Notes: a model not told the origin generated them from the letters alone. A DNA stretch of 48,300 nt from Candidatus Nomurabacteria bacterium (GCA_029288805.1 JARIGO010000024.1:1-48300), one strand, 5' to 3'. Shown: positions 1 through 8,636, counted from the stretch's first letter. Program-made: numbers and translations.

Positions 1-23
1 CCCTTTGCAGTTCCTGCAAAGGG
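1..23. other. Perfect 10-bp hairpin at window edge
   Basis: Positions 1-10 are exactly complementary to 14-23 around a 3-nt loop. No T tract follows on the plus strand, so it is not an obvious intrinsic terminator in that direction. It could be a terminator read from the other strand or the edge of a GC-rich palindrome. Positions 24-111 hold nothing else that I recognise. Confidence 0.5.
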
Positions 24-111
24 CGCTGCCTCGCACGCCGCAGCCGCGGCATCGTTCTGGGAAAAATAAGTTCAATACGGTCTCAATCATAGGAAAAACC
101 AGTTTTTACGT

Positions 112-117
112 TATACT
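112..117 (+). promoter_or_regulatory. -10 element of the pilus operon
   Basis: TATACT lies 8 nt before the pilM ATG, which predicts a transcript with almost no 5' leader. No good -35 is visible. Confidence 0.5.
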
Positions 118-125
118 ATTCATAT

Positions 126-1256
126 ATGGATAGTATCCTATCTGGCATAAAGAATATCTTTTCCGGTATTTTGGGCAAAGCAGGCGATGACCGAGCGGTA
201 GGCATTGATATTGGTACCTCATCTATCAAAGTAGTGGAGCTTAAAAAAGAAGGAAGTCGCGTCGTGCTTGATACGTACGGAGCTTTGGCATTGGGACAAT
301 ATAATGAAGGCGGCAAGGTGGGGCAGGTTACCAACCTCAGCCCGGAAATTCTCACGAAGGCTTTGACGGATGTTCTAAAGGAAACAAACATTACCAGCAC
401 CAATGTCGTCTTTGGCATTCCTTCAATGTCATGCATTATTTTCATCTTGCAATTGCCAACAGAAATTGAGGAAAAGAATCTTCCGACTGTCATTCCAAAT
501 GAATCAAAGAAATTCATTCCGGTACCGATAGAGGACGTCACTTTGGATTGGTACGTCTTGCCTCGTCACGAGGATTCAGGCACGGAAGCTCGAGTGCTGT
601 CAGAAACAGGCGGCGCATCAAGCATGTCTATTTTGGTGGTGGCAACGCTCAATGAGACGCTTACCAAATACACCGACGTTATTCAAAAAGCAGGATTGCC
701 AATCGACAGTTTGGAAATCGAAGTCTTCAGTCATATTCGTTCTGTCATGACTCGTGAACTCTATCCAGTCATGATCGTTGATATTGGTGCTTCAAAAACA
801 AAACTCACTATCGTGGAACATGGCATTGTGGAAACATTTCGTTTGGTAAACCGCGGTGCCCAAGACATTACCTTGGCTATCAGTCGAGCATTGGAGCTTT
901 CATTTGAGCAGGCGGAGAATCTTAAAAAAGAGCATGGCTTGGTACCGGTAGCGGAATACCCTCGTATGGTTGAGCCGATAAAGACCCAGTTGGCTGATAT
1001 TTTCCAGGAAACCAATGCCACTATCTTGGCATTTGAAAAACGCTACAACAAAAACATCGGTAAGATCATTTTCACCGGCGGAGGTTCCATGATGCAAGGA
1101 TTGGTGGAATATGCAAAGCAAAGTTTTGCCGCAGAGCTCGCTATCGCTGACCCATTTGCCAAAGTTGAATCACCAGTATTCTTGGCCGGCGTCCTAAAAA
1201 ACACCGGACCGGAGTTTTCAGCTGCTATTGGATTAGCATTGCGAAAAATTCAATGA
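126..1256 (+). CDS. pilM: Type IV pilus assembly protein PilM
   Basis: PilM is the actin-like cytoplasmic ATPase of the type IV pilus alignment subcomplex; it binds the cytoplasmic N-terminus of PilN. The actin-fold phosphate loop is visible as GIDIGTSS at residues 26-33. A second phosphate motif (VDIGASKTKL) lies near residue 217 and the adenosine motif FTGGGSMMQG near 316. At 376 aa it is slightly longer than typical PilM (about 350 aa) because of an amphipathic N-terminal 20 residues. It is followed after 16 nt by a PilN-like gene and heads the whole pil cluster. ATG 126 was chosen because a TATACT box sits just upstream and the conserved domain starts soon after. The family assignment is firm. 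Confidence 0.95.
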   Translation: MDSILSGIKNIFSGILGKAGDDRAVGIDIGTSSIKVVELKKEGSRVVLDTYGALALGQYNEGGKVGQVTNLSPEILTKALTDVLKETNITSTNVVFGIPSMSCIIFILQLPTEIEEKNLPTVIPNESKKFIPVPIEDVTLDWYVLPRHEDSGTEARVLSETGGASSMSILVVATLNETLTKYTDVIQKAGLPIDSLEIEVFSHIRSVMTRELYPVMIVDIGASKTKLTIVEHGIVETFRLVNRGAQDITLAISRALELSFEQAENLKKEHGLVPVAEYPRMVEPIKTQLADIFQETNATILAFEKRYNKNIGKIIFTGGGSMMQGLVEYAKQSFAAELAIADPFAKVESPVFLAGVLKNTGPEFSAAIGLALRKIQ

Positions 1257-1272
1257 TATAATTTTTATATCA

Positions 1273-1956
1273 ATGGAACCAATTGTCTCAACATCGTTCA
1301 TTCCAAAACGCCCTGTCTCAACTGAACCGGTTGCTCCAAAGCAACGAAGTGGAGCAGTTGGGCTTTTGTCGTTCATTACTTTTATTATTGTCCTCGGTAC
1401 GGCTGTTGCATTTGTTGGTGTGTACCTGTATGGCAAGTCACTCGATTCACAAAAGGCACAATTGCAATCTCAGCTTGCTCAGGCAGAAAACGGATTGGGA
1501 AGCAGTTTCATTTCCGACATGCAACGTCTCAGCCAGCGCATTACCGGCGTGAAGACACTGATCAACAATCACGTTGTGGTCTCTCCGATCTTTGCAGCAT
1601 TACAGGCCACAACGCTGCAATCAGTACAGTATAAAAACTTTACATACCAATTTGTAACTGACCCTACTACTAGTGCAAAAATGGTGCAGGTAACAATTAC
1701 CGGCGTTGCCAAAAACTACGCGACACTTGCATTGCAGTCTGATGCGTACGCGAAGAGCAGCATCATTCGCAATCCTGTATTTTCAGACCTGACCGTTGAA
1801 GACAAGACACAAAACATCGATTTCAAACTGATCTTCAGCGTTGCCGCAAGCGATTTGTCATACACTACATTTATTAATAACCTTACCCAGCAGGGAGTGG
1901 TGCCAGCAACCGATGTAACCAATGGTGCCGTAACGCCTGCCACGGCTACACAATAA
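1273..1956 (+). CDS. pilN: PilN-like pilus assembly protein
   Basis: Bitopic inner-membrane protein of the PilMNO alignment complex. It has a cytoplasmic N-terminus of about 30 residues (proline and basic, where PilN would contact PilM) and one transmembrane segment at residues 30-53. A coiled-coil-like stretch (KAQLQSQLAQAENGL) leads into a C-terminal globular domain. The sequence itself is weakly conserved, as is usual for PilN; the call rests on topology, length (227 aa) and its place between pilM and pilO. A TATAAT at 1257-1262 overlaps the pilM stop and lies 10 nt before this ATG, so an internal promoter is possible. No Shine-Dalgarno is seen. Confidence 0.8.
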   Translation: MEPIVSTSFIPKRPVSTEPVAPKQRSGAVGLLSFITFIIVLGTAVAFVGVYLYGKSLDSQKAQLQSQLAQAENGLGSSFISDMQRLSQRITGVKTLINNHVVVSPIFAALQATTLQSVQYKNFTYQFVTDPTTSAKMVQVTITGVAKNYATLALQSDAYAKSSIIRNPVFSDLTVEDKTQNIDFKLIFSVAASDLSYTTFINNLTQQGVVPATDVTNGAVTPATATQ

Positions 1957-1957
1957 T

Positions 1958-2563
1958 ATGAGATATTTTTTCCTACTATTACTCATAGTCGCTTCAATCG
2001 GAATTTTCATTGCGATTATTATTCCTCGGTATGACGTTGTGAAGACACAGCGCACTGACATCGCCTCATATCAGGCAAACCTTGATACTGCAAAACAATT
2101 GCAGCAGTCTCGCGATTCGCTCATTGCTCAATACAACAATATCTCTCAGACAGATCTTTCCAACCTTCAAACATTGCTTCCTGACAGCGTCAACAATATT
2201 CGCCTCATCATTCAGATCGACTCATTGGCAACAAAGAACAACCTGTCTTCATTGCGAAACGTAGACTACAGTCCTGACCAGATCGCTGCTGCAACTCCGG
2301 GCACTGCTGGTGCCACAACCACCGCTGCCGCTACAACTGATGCCGCCACTGCCAATAAGCCATACGGTCAGTTTGTAATGTCATTCCAAACTTCCGGTTC
2401 ATATGCAAACTTCCTATCATTCCTTTCTGACTTGGAGCAAAACCTTCGCCTTGTTGATATTACTGACATTGAATTCACTCCAGACACCGCTGTCGGTACG
2501 CAAACTGCGGGAAGTACTATAGACTATAAGGTAACCATCCAAACCTATTGGTTAAAGAAATAA
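1958..2563 (+). CDS. pilO: PilO-like pilus assembly protein
   Basis: A 201-aa bitopic membrane protein with a transmembrane segment at residues 4-21, a coiled coil (around residues 30-65) and a C-terminal ferredoxin-like domain, which is the PilO/GspM plan. PilO heterodimerises with PilN in the periplasm or its equivalent to align the pilus. An Ala/Thr-rich low-complexity linker lies near residues 110-130. The ATG follows the pilN stop by 1 nt, and the next gene starts 1 nt after this one ends, so the genes are tightly coupled. No Shine-Dalgarno is visible. Confidence 0.8.
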   Translation: MRYFFLLLLIVASIGIFIAIIIPRYDVVKTQRTDIASYQANLDTAKQLQQSRDSLIAQYNNISQTDLSNLQTLLPDSVNNIRLIIQIDSLATKNNLSSLRNVDYSPDQIAAATPGTAGATTTAAATTDAATANKPYGQFVMSFQTSGSYANFLSFLSDLEQNLRLVDITDIEFTPDTAVGTQTAGSTIDYKVTIQTYWLKK

Positions 2564-2564
2564 T

Positions 2565-3233
2565 ATGAGTAAAACAGTTAAAATCTTTGCAATAGTTGTC
2601 GGTATAATCATTGTCTTGATTCTTGCTTTTACCTATCTTGGTAATAGCAGTAACACTGCAACCAGTTCTACTCCTGCTGATACAGGGCTTTCCAGTTCTG
2701 TGCCAATGCAAACTGCTGCTACTTCAACTGGTGAAGGGGCAGAAGCTGCGCCTATTAGCAATGCCAACTTCACAATACTGCTTTCTAGTATCAAGAGCAT
2801 CACGTTGGATACTTCCATCTTTTCTAACCCAGGGTACAAGGCATTGCGTGACAATCCGATATCGCTCGGTACTGCCGTTATCGGTCGTCAAAATCCATTT
2901 GCACCAATCGGTGTTGATAGTACGACTGGACAAAGTACCGGTACTCTAGCGGTACAGACATTAACGCCAACTAAGGTCACAGCAACCACTGCGCAGTTTG
3001 GTGCATTGGTCAGTGCAGGAAGCATGGCTGGCACGAGTGTGGTGTTTCAATACGGTACTGATGATACGCTGAGTTCAGCCACTGGTCCTGTTAATGTCAC
3101 ATCAACAGGCACTGCATTGTTTAATGTTACCGGTCTCACTCCGGCAACAACGTATTATGTCAACACGACTGCAGTACAAGGGTCGAATACTGCCACCGGT
3201 ACTATCATGACATTCACTACTCCAAAAAAGTAG
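2565..3233 (+). CDS. PilP-like pilus protein with fibronectin type III domain
   Basis: 222 aa with an N-terminal membrane anchor (residues 6-25), a Ser/Thr-rich linker, then a region ending in GRQNPFAPIG (near residue 110). That motif resembles the conserved motif seen in PilP/PulC-like partners of PilO. The C-terminal 90 residues (LTPTKVTATTAQFGA through TGLTPATTYYVNTTAV) look like a fibronectin type III or similar Ig-fold domain. Its slot after pilO and before pilB is where pilP is expected. The PilP role is inferred from position and the NPF motif; the FN3-like domain is the visible novelty and could bind a partner outside the membrane. Confidence 0.6.
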   Translation: MSKTVKIFAIVVGIIIVLILAFTYLGNSSNTATSSTPADTGLSSSVPMQTAATSTGEGAEAAPISNANFTILLSSIKSITLDTSIFSNPGYKALRDNPISLGTAVIGRQNPFAPIGVDSTTGQSTGTLAVQTLTPTKVTATTAQFGALVSAGSMAGTSVVFQYGTDDTLSSATGPVNVTSTGTALFNVTGLTPATTYYVNTTAVQGSNTATGTIMTFTTPKK

Positions 3234-3240
3234 CCGTACA

Positions 3241-4995
3241 ATGTTTCTCGACTTTCTTCTTTCCCAACACATCATTACGGAGTTCCAATACAATCGCGTA
3301 ATGGCTGAACTCGATCACGAGTATCATGGCGATATGACGGCAGCGCTTGTCGCTATTGGTCTGACTGAAGATGCGGTCACGCAAGCCAAGGCAACGTTTT
3401 ACCGATTGCCATACATCAAGCTTGATCCCAATAAGGTTTTTGCGGAAGCGGTGAAGTACATTCCTGAGGAAGCTGCCAAGCAATACAAGTTTATTCCTAT
3501 CGCATTCAGTGATGGGGTGCTTTCTATTGGGGTGACAGAACCGGAAAACATGGAGGCTATGAATGCCTTGCAGTTTATCTCTGTAAAACTTGGTGTGCCG
3601 TTCAAGATTTTCCTCATTTCTCCAAGTGATTTGGCAAAAGTTATGGAAGGGTACAAGGCTGCTACTACTCAGAATGAAGGTGACAAGGAAGTCAATGAAT
3701 TAAACAGTGAGCTTGAATTGGCCAATAAGCCCGATGCGCCGATTATCGGCACTGCTGGTGCAAAAAACTTTCTCAAAACTGACGGTCCGGTAAAGCAGGA
3801 GGAAAAAATCGTTGAAGATGCGCCGATTATTAAAATCGTAGCAATCATTATTGATCATGCTGTAGAAGGTGGTGCTTCCGATATTCACATTGAAAACAAT
3901 GGTAAGGCAGTGAATGTGCGATATCGTGTGGATGGAACGTTGCATACCACGCTGGTGCTGCCACTCAGTAGCTTCGACGGCATCATTGCTCGTATCAAGA
4001 TTTTGGCGAAACTGCGTTTGGATGAAAAGCGCAAGCCACAGGATGGAAGTTTCTCTACAACTGTTGATGGTAGAAAGATTGAGTTCCGTACTTCCACATT
4101 TCCTGCGTACTACGGTGAAAAGGTTGTGCTTCGTATTTTGGACTCTGAGCATGGTGTAAAAGGCTTGGATGACATTGATATGGCGCCCGAAGATTTGGCC
4201 ATGATCAAAGAGAGTCTTCGCAGACCGTATGGTTTGATTTTGATTTCCGGTCCGACCGGTTCAGGTAAAAGTACGACCTTGTACTCTATGCTTGGTCAGG
4301 TTGATCGCGAGGGAAGTAACGTTGTGTCGTTGGAAGATCCAGTGGAATATCAGATTCCGGGGGTGACACAGTCACAGGTCATGCCGGAAATTGGCTATAC
4401 CTTTGCTTCCGGTCTTCGTTCTATCCTGCGTCAGGACCCGAACATTATCATGGTGGGAGAAATACGTGATAAGGAAACTGCCGAGCTCGCCATTCAGGCA
4501 GCGCTCACTGGTCACATGGTGCTTTCTACTATCCACACCAACAGTGCTATTGGTATTATTCCGCGTTTGGTGGATATGGGTATCGATCCGTATTTGATCG
4601 CGCCAACGTTGGTCTTGGCCATTGCGCAACGCTTGGTGCACGGTGTGCATGAAAGTTCACGCCATCAGGTGCCAATGGATGAGGCGACAAAGGAATTCAT
4701 CGCCAAAGAGTTTGCTGACTATCCGGCTGATAAGTTCGCTGAATTGAAGCTTCCTACCGACACTATGTACGAAGTCCGTCCTTCTTCAGAAGCGCCGTCC
4801 GGGCTAAAAGGACGTGAAGCGGTTTTTGAAATGTTTACTGTTGATCGAGAATTACAGCAGATCATCTTGAAGAGTCCGACTGAACCTGAAATTTATAAGG
4901 CCGTTCGCGCCAGGGGTATGCTTACCATGAAAGAAGATGCGTTGCGCAAGGCACTTGAAGGGAAGGTGCCAATGCAGGAAGTGTTCGGTTTATAA
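3241..4995 (+). CDS. pilB: Type IV pilus extension ATPase PilB
   Basis: GspE/PilB-family hexameric ATPase that powers pilus polymerisation from the cytoplasmic side. It has an N-terminal MshEN-type domain (residues 1 to about 150), then the ATPase core with Walker A GPTGSGKST near residue 338, an Asp box, Walker B IIMVGEIRD near 402 and the His box STIHTNSA. At 584 aa it is of normal length. The tetracysteine zinc motif usually found late in PilB/GspE is absent; the equivalent stretch (around residues 470-520) has no cysteines. The start ATG follows the preceding stop by 7 nt. Function is well supported. Confidence 0.95.
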   Translation: MFLDFLLSQHIITEFQYNRVMAELDHEYHGDMTAALVAIGLTEDAVTQAKATFYRLPYIKLDPNKVFAEAVKYIPEEAAKQYKFIPIAFSDGVLSIGVTEPENMEAMNALQFISVKLGVPFKIFLISPSDLAKVMEGYKAATTQNEGDKEVNELNSELELANKPDAPIIGTAGAKNFLKTDGPVKQEEKIVEDAPIIKIVAIIIDHAVEGGASDIHIENNGKAVNVRYRVDGTLHTTLVLPLSSFDGIIARIKILAKLRLDEKRKPQDGSFSTTVDGRKIEFRTSTFPAYYGEKVVLRILDSEHGVKGLDDIDMAPEDLAMIKESLRRPYGLILISGPTGSGKSTTLYSMLGQVDREGSNVVSLEDPVEYQIPGVTQSQVMPEIGYTFASGLRSILRQDPNIIMVGEIRDKETAELAIQAALTGHMVLSTIHTNSAIGIIPRLVDMGIDPYLIAPTLVLAIAQRLVHGVHESSRHQVPMDEATKEFIAKEFADYPADKFAELKLPTDTMYEVRPSSEAPSGLKGREAVFEMFTVDRELQQIILKSPTEPEIYKAVRARGMLTMKEDALRKALEGKVPMQEVFGL

Positions 4996-5038
4996 AGAAA
5001 TAATAAAAAGGTACCTGGTACTATTTATAACTCCACGC

Positions 5039-5044
5039 TATACT
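5039..5044 (+). promoter_or_regulatory. -10 element before pilT
   Basis: TATACT lies 9 nt before the pilT ATG, suggesting an internal promoter with a leader of only a few nucleotides. Confidence 0.4.
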
Positions 5045-5053
5045 ACATACAAC

Positions 5054-6199
5054 ATGGATTATAAAAAATCATTTGAGGATCTCTTGGACATTTTGGTACG
5101 TGAAGGCGGTTCAGACCTTCACTTGGCTGCAGGTCGCGTACCGGCCGTGCGCGTAAACGGGGAATTGGTTTTTTTGCTCAATCATCCTGTAGAAAGCCAG
5201 GAAGATCTTTCCGGTATTCTCAAGGCTATTCTTACAGAAGATCACTATAAGCACTTCATGGAAGTGGAAGAGCTGGACTTTTCATACGAATATCATCCCG
5301 CGTCGGCTGCTGCACCGGTCAGCATGCCTACTATTGATCCTGCTACTGGCATCCCGCAGGCTCCCCAAGCTGCCGTTGATACAAAGCCTCTTCGTCTCCG
5401 TGGAAATGCATTCATTCAGCAAGGCAGAATTGGTTTAGTGTTTCGTCTCATTCCCGAGGTGAAGTCATTTGAAGAGTTGGGACTTCCACCGATTTTGGCA
5501 GAATTCGCTCGTAAGCGACAAGGGTTCTTTCTTGTGGTTGGTCCGGTAGGACAAGGTAAGTCAGCAACTATGGCTGCCATGGTTCGCCTCATCAACGAAG
5601 AACGTTCAGCACACATTTTGACTATTGAAGATCCTGTTGAGTATACCTATCCACAAGGCAAGTCCATTATTGACCAGCGTGAAGTCGGTATTGATACCGC
5701 AGACTTTGCCATTGCCTTGAAACAAGCCCTTCGTCAGGACGTGAATGCCATCTTGGTGGGAGAAATGCGCAATGCAGAAACCATCGGTACTGCAGTGACC
5801 GCTGCCGAAACTGGACACTTGGTGCTCTCAACACTTCACACCAACAACGCGTCACAAACTGTTGACCGTATCATCGACTCATTCCCGGCAGGGCAGCAGG
5901 ACCAGGTTCGCGTACAGCTTGCAAGTTCATTGCTTGGCATCTTCTCTCAGCGTTTGATCCCTCGCATTTCTGGAGGACGTATTCCTGCATATGAATTACT
6001 CATCAACAACAATGCCGTGGCAAACCTCATTCGTGAAAAACGCACTCATGAAATAGACATGGTCATTGAAACTGGCTCCGAGTCCGGCATGATCGACATG
6101 AATCGCTGTCTTATTGACTTGGTACGACGTGGGGAAATCACCATCGAAAACGCGTACACATACTCATTCAATCCTACTAACTTGCAGCGTCTTCTATAG
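5054..6199 (+). CDS. pilT: Pilus retraction ATPase PilT
   Basis: PilT/PilU-family ATPase (381 aa) that depolymerises pili for twitching and DNA uptake. N-terminal PAS-like domain signature is GGSDLHLAAGRVPAVRVNG. Walker A is GPVGQGKS (near residue 162; the usual form is GPTGSGKS), Walker B is ILVGEMRNAE (near 234) and the His box is STLHTNNA. An Ala/Pro-rich insertion (about residues 80-110) separates the two domains. I chose ATG 5054 over longer in-frame starts because homology begins at MDYKKSFEDLL and a TATACT box lies 9 nt upstream; longer versions would overlap pilB. Together with pilB it suggests dynamic, retractable pili. Confidence 0.93.
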   Translation: MDYKKSFEDLLDILVREGGSDLHLAAGRVPAVRVNGELVFLLNHPVESQEDLSGILKAILTEDHYKHFMEVEELDFSYEYHPASAAAPVSMPTIDPATGIPQAPQAAVDTKPLRLRGNAFIQQGRIGLVFRLIPEVKSFEELGLPPILAEFARKRQGFFLVVGPVGQGKSATMAAMVRLINEERSAHILTIEDPVEYTYPQGKSIIDQREVGIDTADFAIALKQALRQDVNAILVGEMRNAETIGTAVTAAETGHLVLSTLHTNNASQTVDRIIDSFPAGQQDQVRVQLASSLLGIFSQRLIPRISGGRIPAYELLINNNAVANLIREKRTHEIDMVIETGSESGMIDMNRCLIDLVRRGEITIENAYTYSFNPTNLQRLL

Positions 6200-6202
6200 C
6201 AT

Positions 6203-7408
6203 ATGAATTACGTTTACACTGCTATCACTGATAAGGGAGAAAAACGCGAAGGAATGATTGAGGCAGTCAATCAGGAACTTGCCATTGCCGGACTACAACG
6301 CCGTGGCTTAATCGTTACCTCCATCAAGGACGAAGAGCATGCCAAGAAATGGTTTGAGATCACATTGTTTGAGCACGTACCAATGAAGGACGTGGTGATC
6401 TTTTCTCGTCAGGTATCGACATTGTTTGAAGCCCAGGTTTCAGCCTTGAAAGCCTTCACATTGCTTTCAGAAAACACTGAAAACAAGCTCTTGGGCCGAA
6501 AGCTCAGTACTATCGTTTCTGATTTGCAGGCCGGCTCATCAATTGCCGGAGCCATGGCGAAACAAAGCGATGTCTTTTCTGACTTCTATGTGAACATGGT
6601 CAAGGCCGGGGAAGAGTCCGGTAAGCTTACTCAGGTTTTCTCATTCTTGGCTGATTATTTGGACCGTCAGTATGCTCTTACTACCAAGACAAAAAACGCA
6701 TTCGTATATCCGATTTTCGTTATCAGCGTCTTTTTCATCGTGATGATCTTGATGTTCACGGTCATTGTGCCGAAGCTGTCAGACATTATTACGCAGTCTG
6801 GTCAGCCTATCCCAGTCTATACGCAAATAGTCTTTGCCATCAGTAATATTTTTATAAATTACGGTATCTTCATGCTGATCTTCGTGGTGCTGGCAGTAGC
6901 TGCTCTCATTTACATGGCTCGTACTCCAAAGGGCAAACAGGTTGTGGATGACATCAAGTTCGGTTTTCCTGTTGTAGGCAACCTATACAGCAAGCTCTAT
7001 CTCGCTCGTATTGCCGACAACATGGATACCATGCTTTCTTCCGGTATTCCTATTGTGCGTGCCATTGAAATTACCGCTCAAGTGGTGGGTAATAAGCGTT
7101 ACCAGGGTATCATGATGAATACCATGGAAGGAGTGAAGGCAGGTAAGTCCTTTTCGCAAGCATTGGCAGAACATCCGGAAATACCAAAGCTCATGCCACA
7201 GATTATTCGCGTTGGTGAGGAAACAGGTTCAGTTGGCTCTATCTTGAAAATGTTGGCGAAGTTTTACAATCGTGAAGTGGACCAGGCTATTGATACGCTC
7301 GTCGGTTTGATTGAGCCGTTTATGATCGTCTTCCTTGGTATTGGTGTTGGTATTCTGCTTGTTTCAATCCTTGTGCCGATTTATAACATTGCTGGTGGTA
7401 TTCAGTAA
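6203..7408 (+). CDS. pilC: Type IV pilus platform protein PilC
   Basis: GspF/PilC inner-membrane platform protein (401 aa) with two repeated GspF domains (conserved FSRQVSTLFEAQV near residue 68 and LYLARIADNMDTMLSSGIP near 270). Transmembrane segments lie near residues 165-190, 215-240 and 370-395. It couples the PilB/PilT motors to pilin insertion. It starts 3 nt after pilT and ends upstream of the first pilin, completing the core machine genes. Confidence 0.94.
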   Translation: MNYVYTAITDKGEKREGMIEAVNQELAIAGLQRRGLIVTSIKDEEHAKKWFEITLFEHVPMKDVVIFSRQVSTLFEAQVSALKAFTLLSENTENKLLGRKLSTIVSDLQAGSSIAGAMAKQSDVFSDFYVNMVKAGEESGKLTQVFSFLADYLDRQYALTTKTKNAFVYPIFVISVFFIVMILMFTVIVPKLSDIITQSGQPIPVYTQIVFAISNIFINYGIFMLIFVVLAVAALIYMARTPKGKQVVDDIKFGFPVVGNLYSKLYLARIADNMDTMLSSGIPIVRAIEITAQVVGNKRYQGIMMNTMEGVKAGKSFSQALAEHPEIPKLMPQIIRVGEETGSVGSILKMLAKFYNREVDQAIDTLVGLIEPFMIVFLGIGVGILLVSILVPIYNIAGGIQ

Positions 7409-7412
7409 GTGG

Positions 7413-7440
7413 TATACTTTTAGCATTACATTTTTGTAAT
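7413..7440 (+). promoter_or_regulatory. Pilin 1 promoter with 5'-end hairpin
   Basis: An extended -10 (TGG then TATACT, 7413-7418) predicts a start near 7425. Exactly there a 6-bp hairpin begins: ATTACA 7425-7430, loop TTTT, TGTAAT 7435-7440. The leader to the pilin ATG is about 50 nt. Confidence 0.55.
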
Positions 7441-7473
7441 ACTTACATTATTAATAAGATCCTTGGAATTTTT

Positions 7474-7941
7474 ATGAAGAAAACACTACAACGTGGTTTC
7501 ACTCTTATCGAACTTTTGGTGGTTATCGCCATCATCGGTATTCTCGCATCCGTGATCTTGGCATCGCTGAACTCAGCGCGTGCAAAGGGAACTGACGCAG
7601 CAGTGAAATCCGACCTTGAAAATGCTCGCCCTCAGGCGGAAATTTATTATGATGGTAAGGGCAATACATACCTTTCTGCATGTTCTACCGCTACATCGGC
7701 AACTCCTGTTGGTGGTATCAATACCATGATGACAGACGCTGCTAGTAAAAACGGTACTACGCTCGTAACAACGCTTGCAACCGCTGGAACAGCAACAACC
7801 ACAGTATGTCACGACAGTGCTACTGGCTGGGCAGCCGCTGCTCCTACGAAGTCAGTGACCGGCTACTGGTGCGTGGACTCAACAGGAAAGGCGGAGCAGA
7901 CAACATCCGTGCTTGCTGCTAGTTCTGTAACGTGTCCATAA
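7474..7941 (+). CDS. Type IV pilin, copy 1
   Basis: Major-pilin-like protein (155 aa) with a class III signal peptide: MKKTLQRG, cleavage before F, then the hydrophobic N-terminal helix FTLIELLVVIAIIGILASV with Glu at mature position 5. Two cysteines in the first half (SACST, VCHDS) and two near the end (YWCVD, VTCP) could form disulfides. It has its own promoter and a leader hairpin, is followed by a strong terminator, and is 80-90% similar to the next gene. It is the likely PilD substrate and pilus fibre subunit. Confidence 0.93.
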   Translation: MKKTLQRGFTLIELLVVIAIIGILASVILASLNSARAKGTDAAVKSDLENARPQAEIYYDGKGNTYLSACSTATSATPVGGINTMMTDAASKNGTTLVTTLATAGTATTTVCHDSATGWAAAAPTKSVTGYWCVDSTGKAEQTTSVLAASSVTCP

Positions 7942-7965
7942 GCGCTACAAAAGATTAGATATCCA

Positions 7966-8004
7966 CATAAAACCTCCTGAAATAGGGAGGTTTTATGCTT
8001 TTAT
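7966..8004 (+). terminator. Intrinsic terminator after pilin 1
   Basis: 12-bp perfect stem (7966-7977 with 7986-7997) around an 8-nt loop, with T-rich flanks. It separates the two pilin transcripts. Confidence 0.8.
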
Positions 8005-8019
8005 TAGGCCTTATCATGC

Positions 8020-8048
8020 TATAATTTGTCTGTTACAAGTCATTGTAA
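8020..8048 (+). promoter_or_regulatory. Pilin 2 promoter with 5'-end hairpin
   Basis: An extended -10 (TGC then TATAAT, 8020-8025) is followed at the predicted start by a 6-bp hairpin: TTACAA 8033-8038, a 4-nt loop, TTGTAA 8043-8048. This is the same design as pilin 1 with a different sequence. Confidence 0.55.
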
Positions 8049-8092
8049 TAATCGATTATTATTTATTAATTAAACGTTCTAAAACTATTTCT

Positions 8093-8557
8093 ATGAAGAA
8101 AGCTTTAAACAAAGGTTTCACCCTGATCGAACTTTTGGTGGTTATCGCCATCATCGGTATTTTGGCATCAGTTATTCTTGCGTCTCTTAACTCAGCTCGT
8201 GCCAAGGGTACTGATGCTGCCGTAAAGTCAGACCTTGAAAATGCTCGCCCTCAGGCGGAAATCTTCTACGATGCAAGTAACAACTCATATGCTGGTGCTT
8301 GTACCGCTGCAACAAGTGCAACTCCAGGTGGTATCAACACCATGATGAGTGATGCTGCTAGTAAGATCGGCGGAACACTTGTGACAACATTTGCAACGGC
8401 TGGTACGTCTACTACTGTTGTATGTCATGACTCAGCTGCCGGCTGGGCAGCCGCTGCTCCTACGAAGTCAGTGACCGGCTACTGGTGCGTGGACTCAACA
8501 GGAAAGGCGGAGCAGACAACTACTGCTCTTGCTGCTTCATCAATTACTTGTCCATAA
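8093..8557 (+). CDS. Type IV pilin, copy 2
   Basis: Second pilin (154 aa), with class III signal peptide MKKALNKG before FTLIELL and the same four-cysteine layout as copy 1. The 80 nt at 8441-8520 are identical to 7825-7904 in copy 1, although other parts differ at many synonymous sites. It has its own promoter and a strong terminator, so the ratio of the two pilins may be set independently. Whether one copy is the major subunit cannot be told from sequence. Confidence 0.93.
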   Translation: MKKALNKGFTLIELLVVIAIIGILASVILASLNSARAKGTDAAVKSDLENARPQAEIFYDASNNSYAGACTAATSATPGGINTMMSDAASKIGGTLVTTFATAGTSTTVVCHDSAAGWAAAAPTKSVTGYWCVDSTGKAEQTTTALAASSITCP

Positions 8558-8576
8558 TCTTAGGCAGGTAAGTGCA

Positions 8577-8613
8577 AAAAGAGCCGATCACTGCGTGATC
8601 GGCTCTTTTGCTA
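8577..8613 (+). terminator. Intrinsic terminator after pilin 2
   Basis: 15-bp perfect stem (8577-8591 with 8595-8609) and a 3-nt loop, with A/T flanks of bidirectional type. Confidence 0.85.
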
Positions 8614-8636
8614 TTTTGTTTCACTCTAATACTTGT

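Noticed and set aside
3700-4152. Long minus-strand ORF inside pilB
   Set aside because: Shadow of a conserved gene on the other strand, with no domain or start signal.
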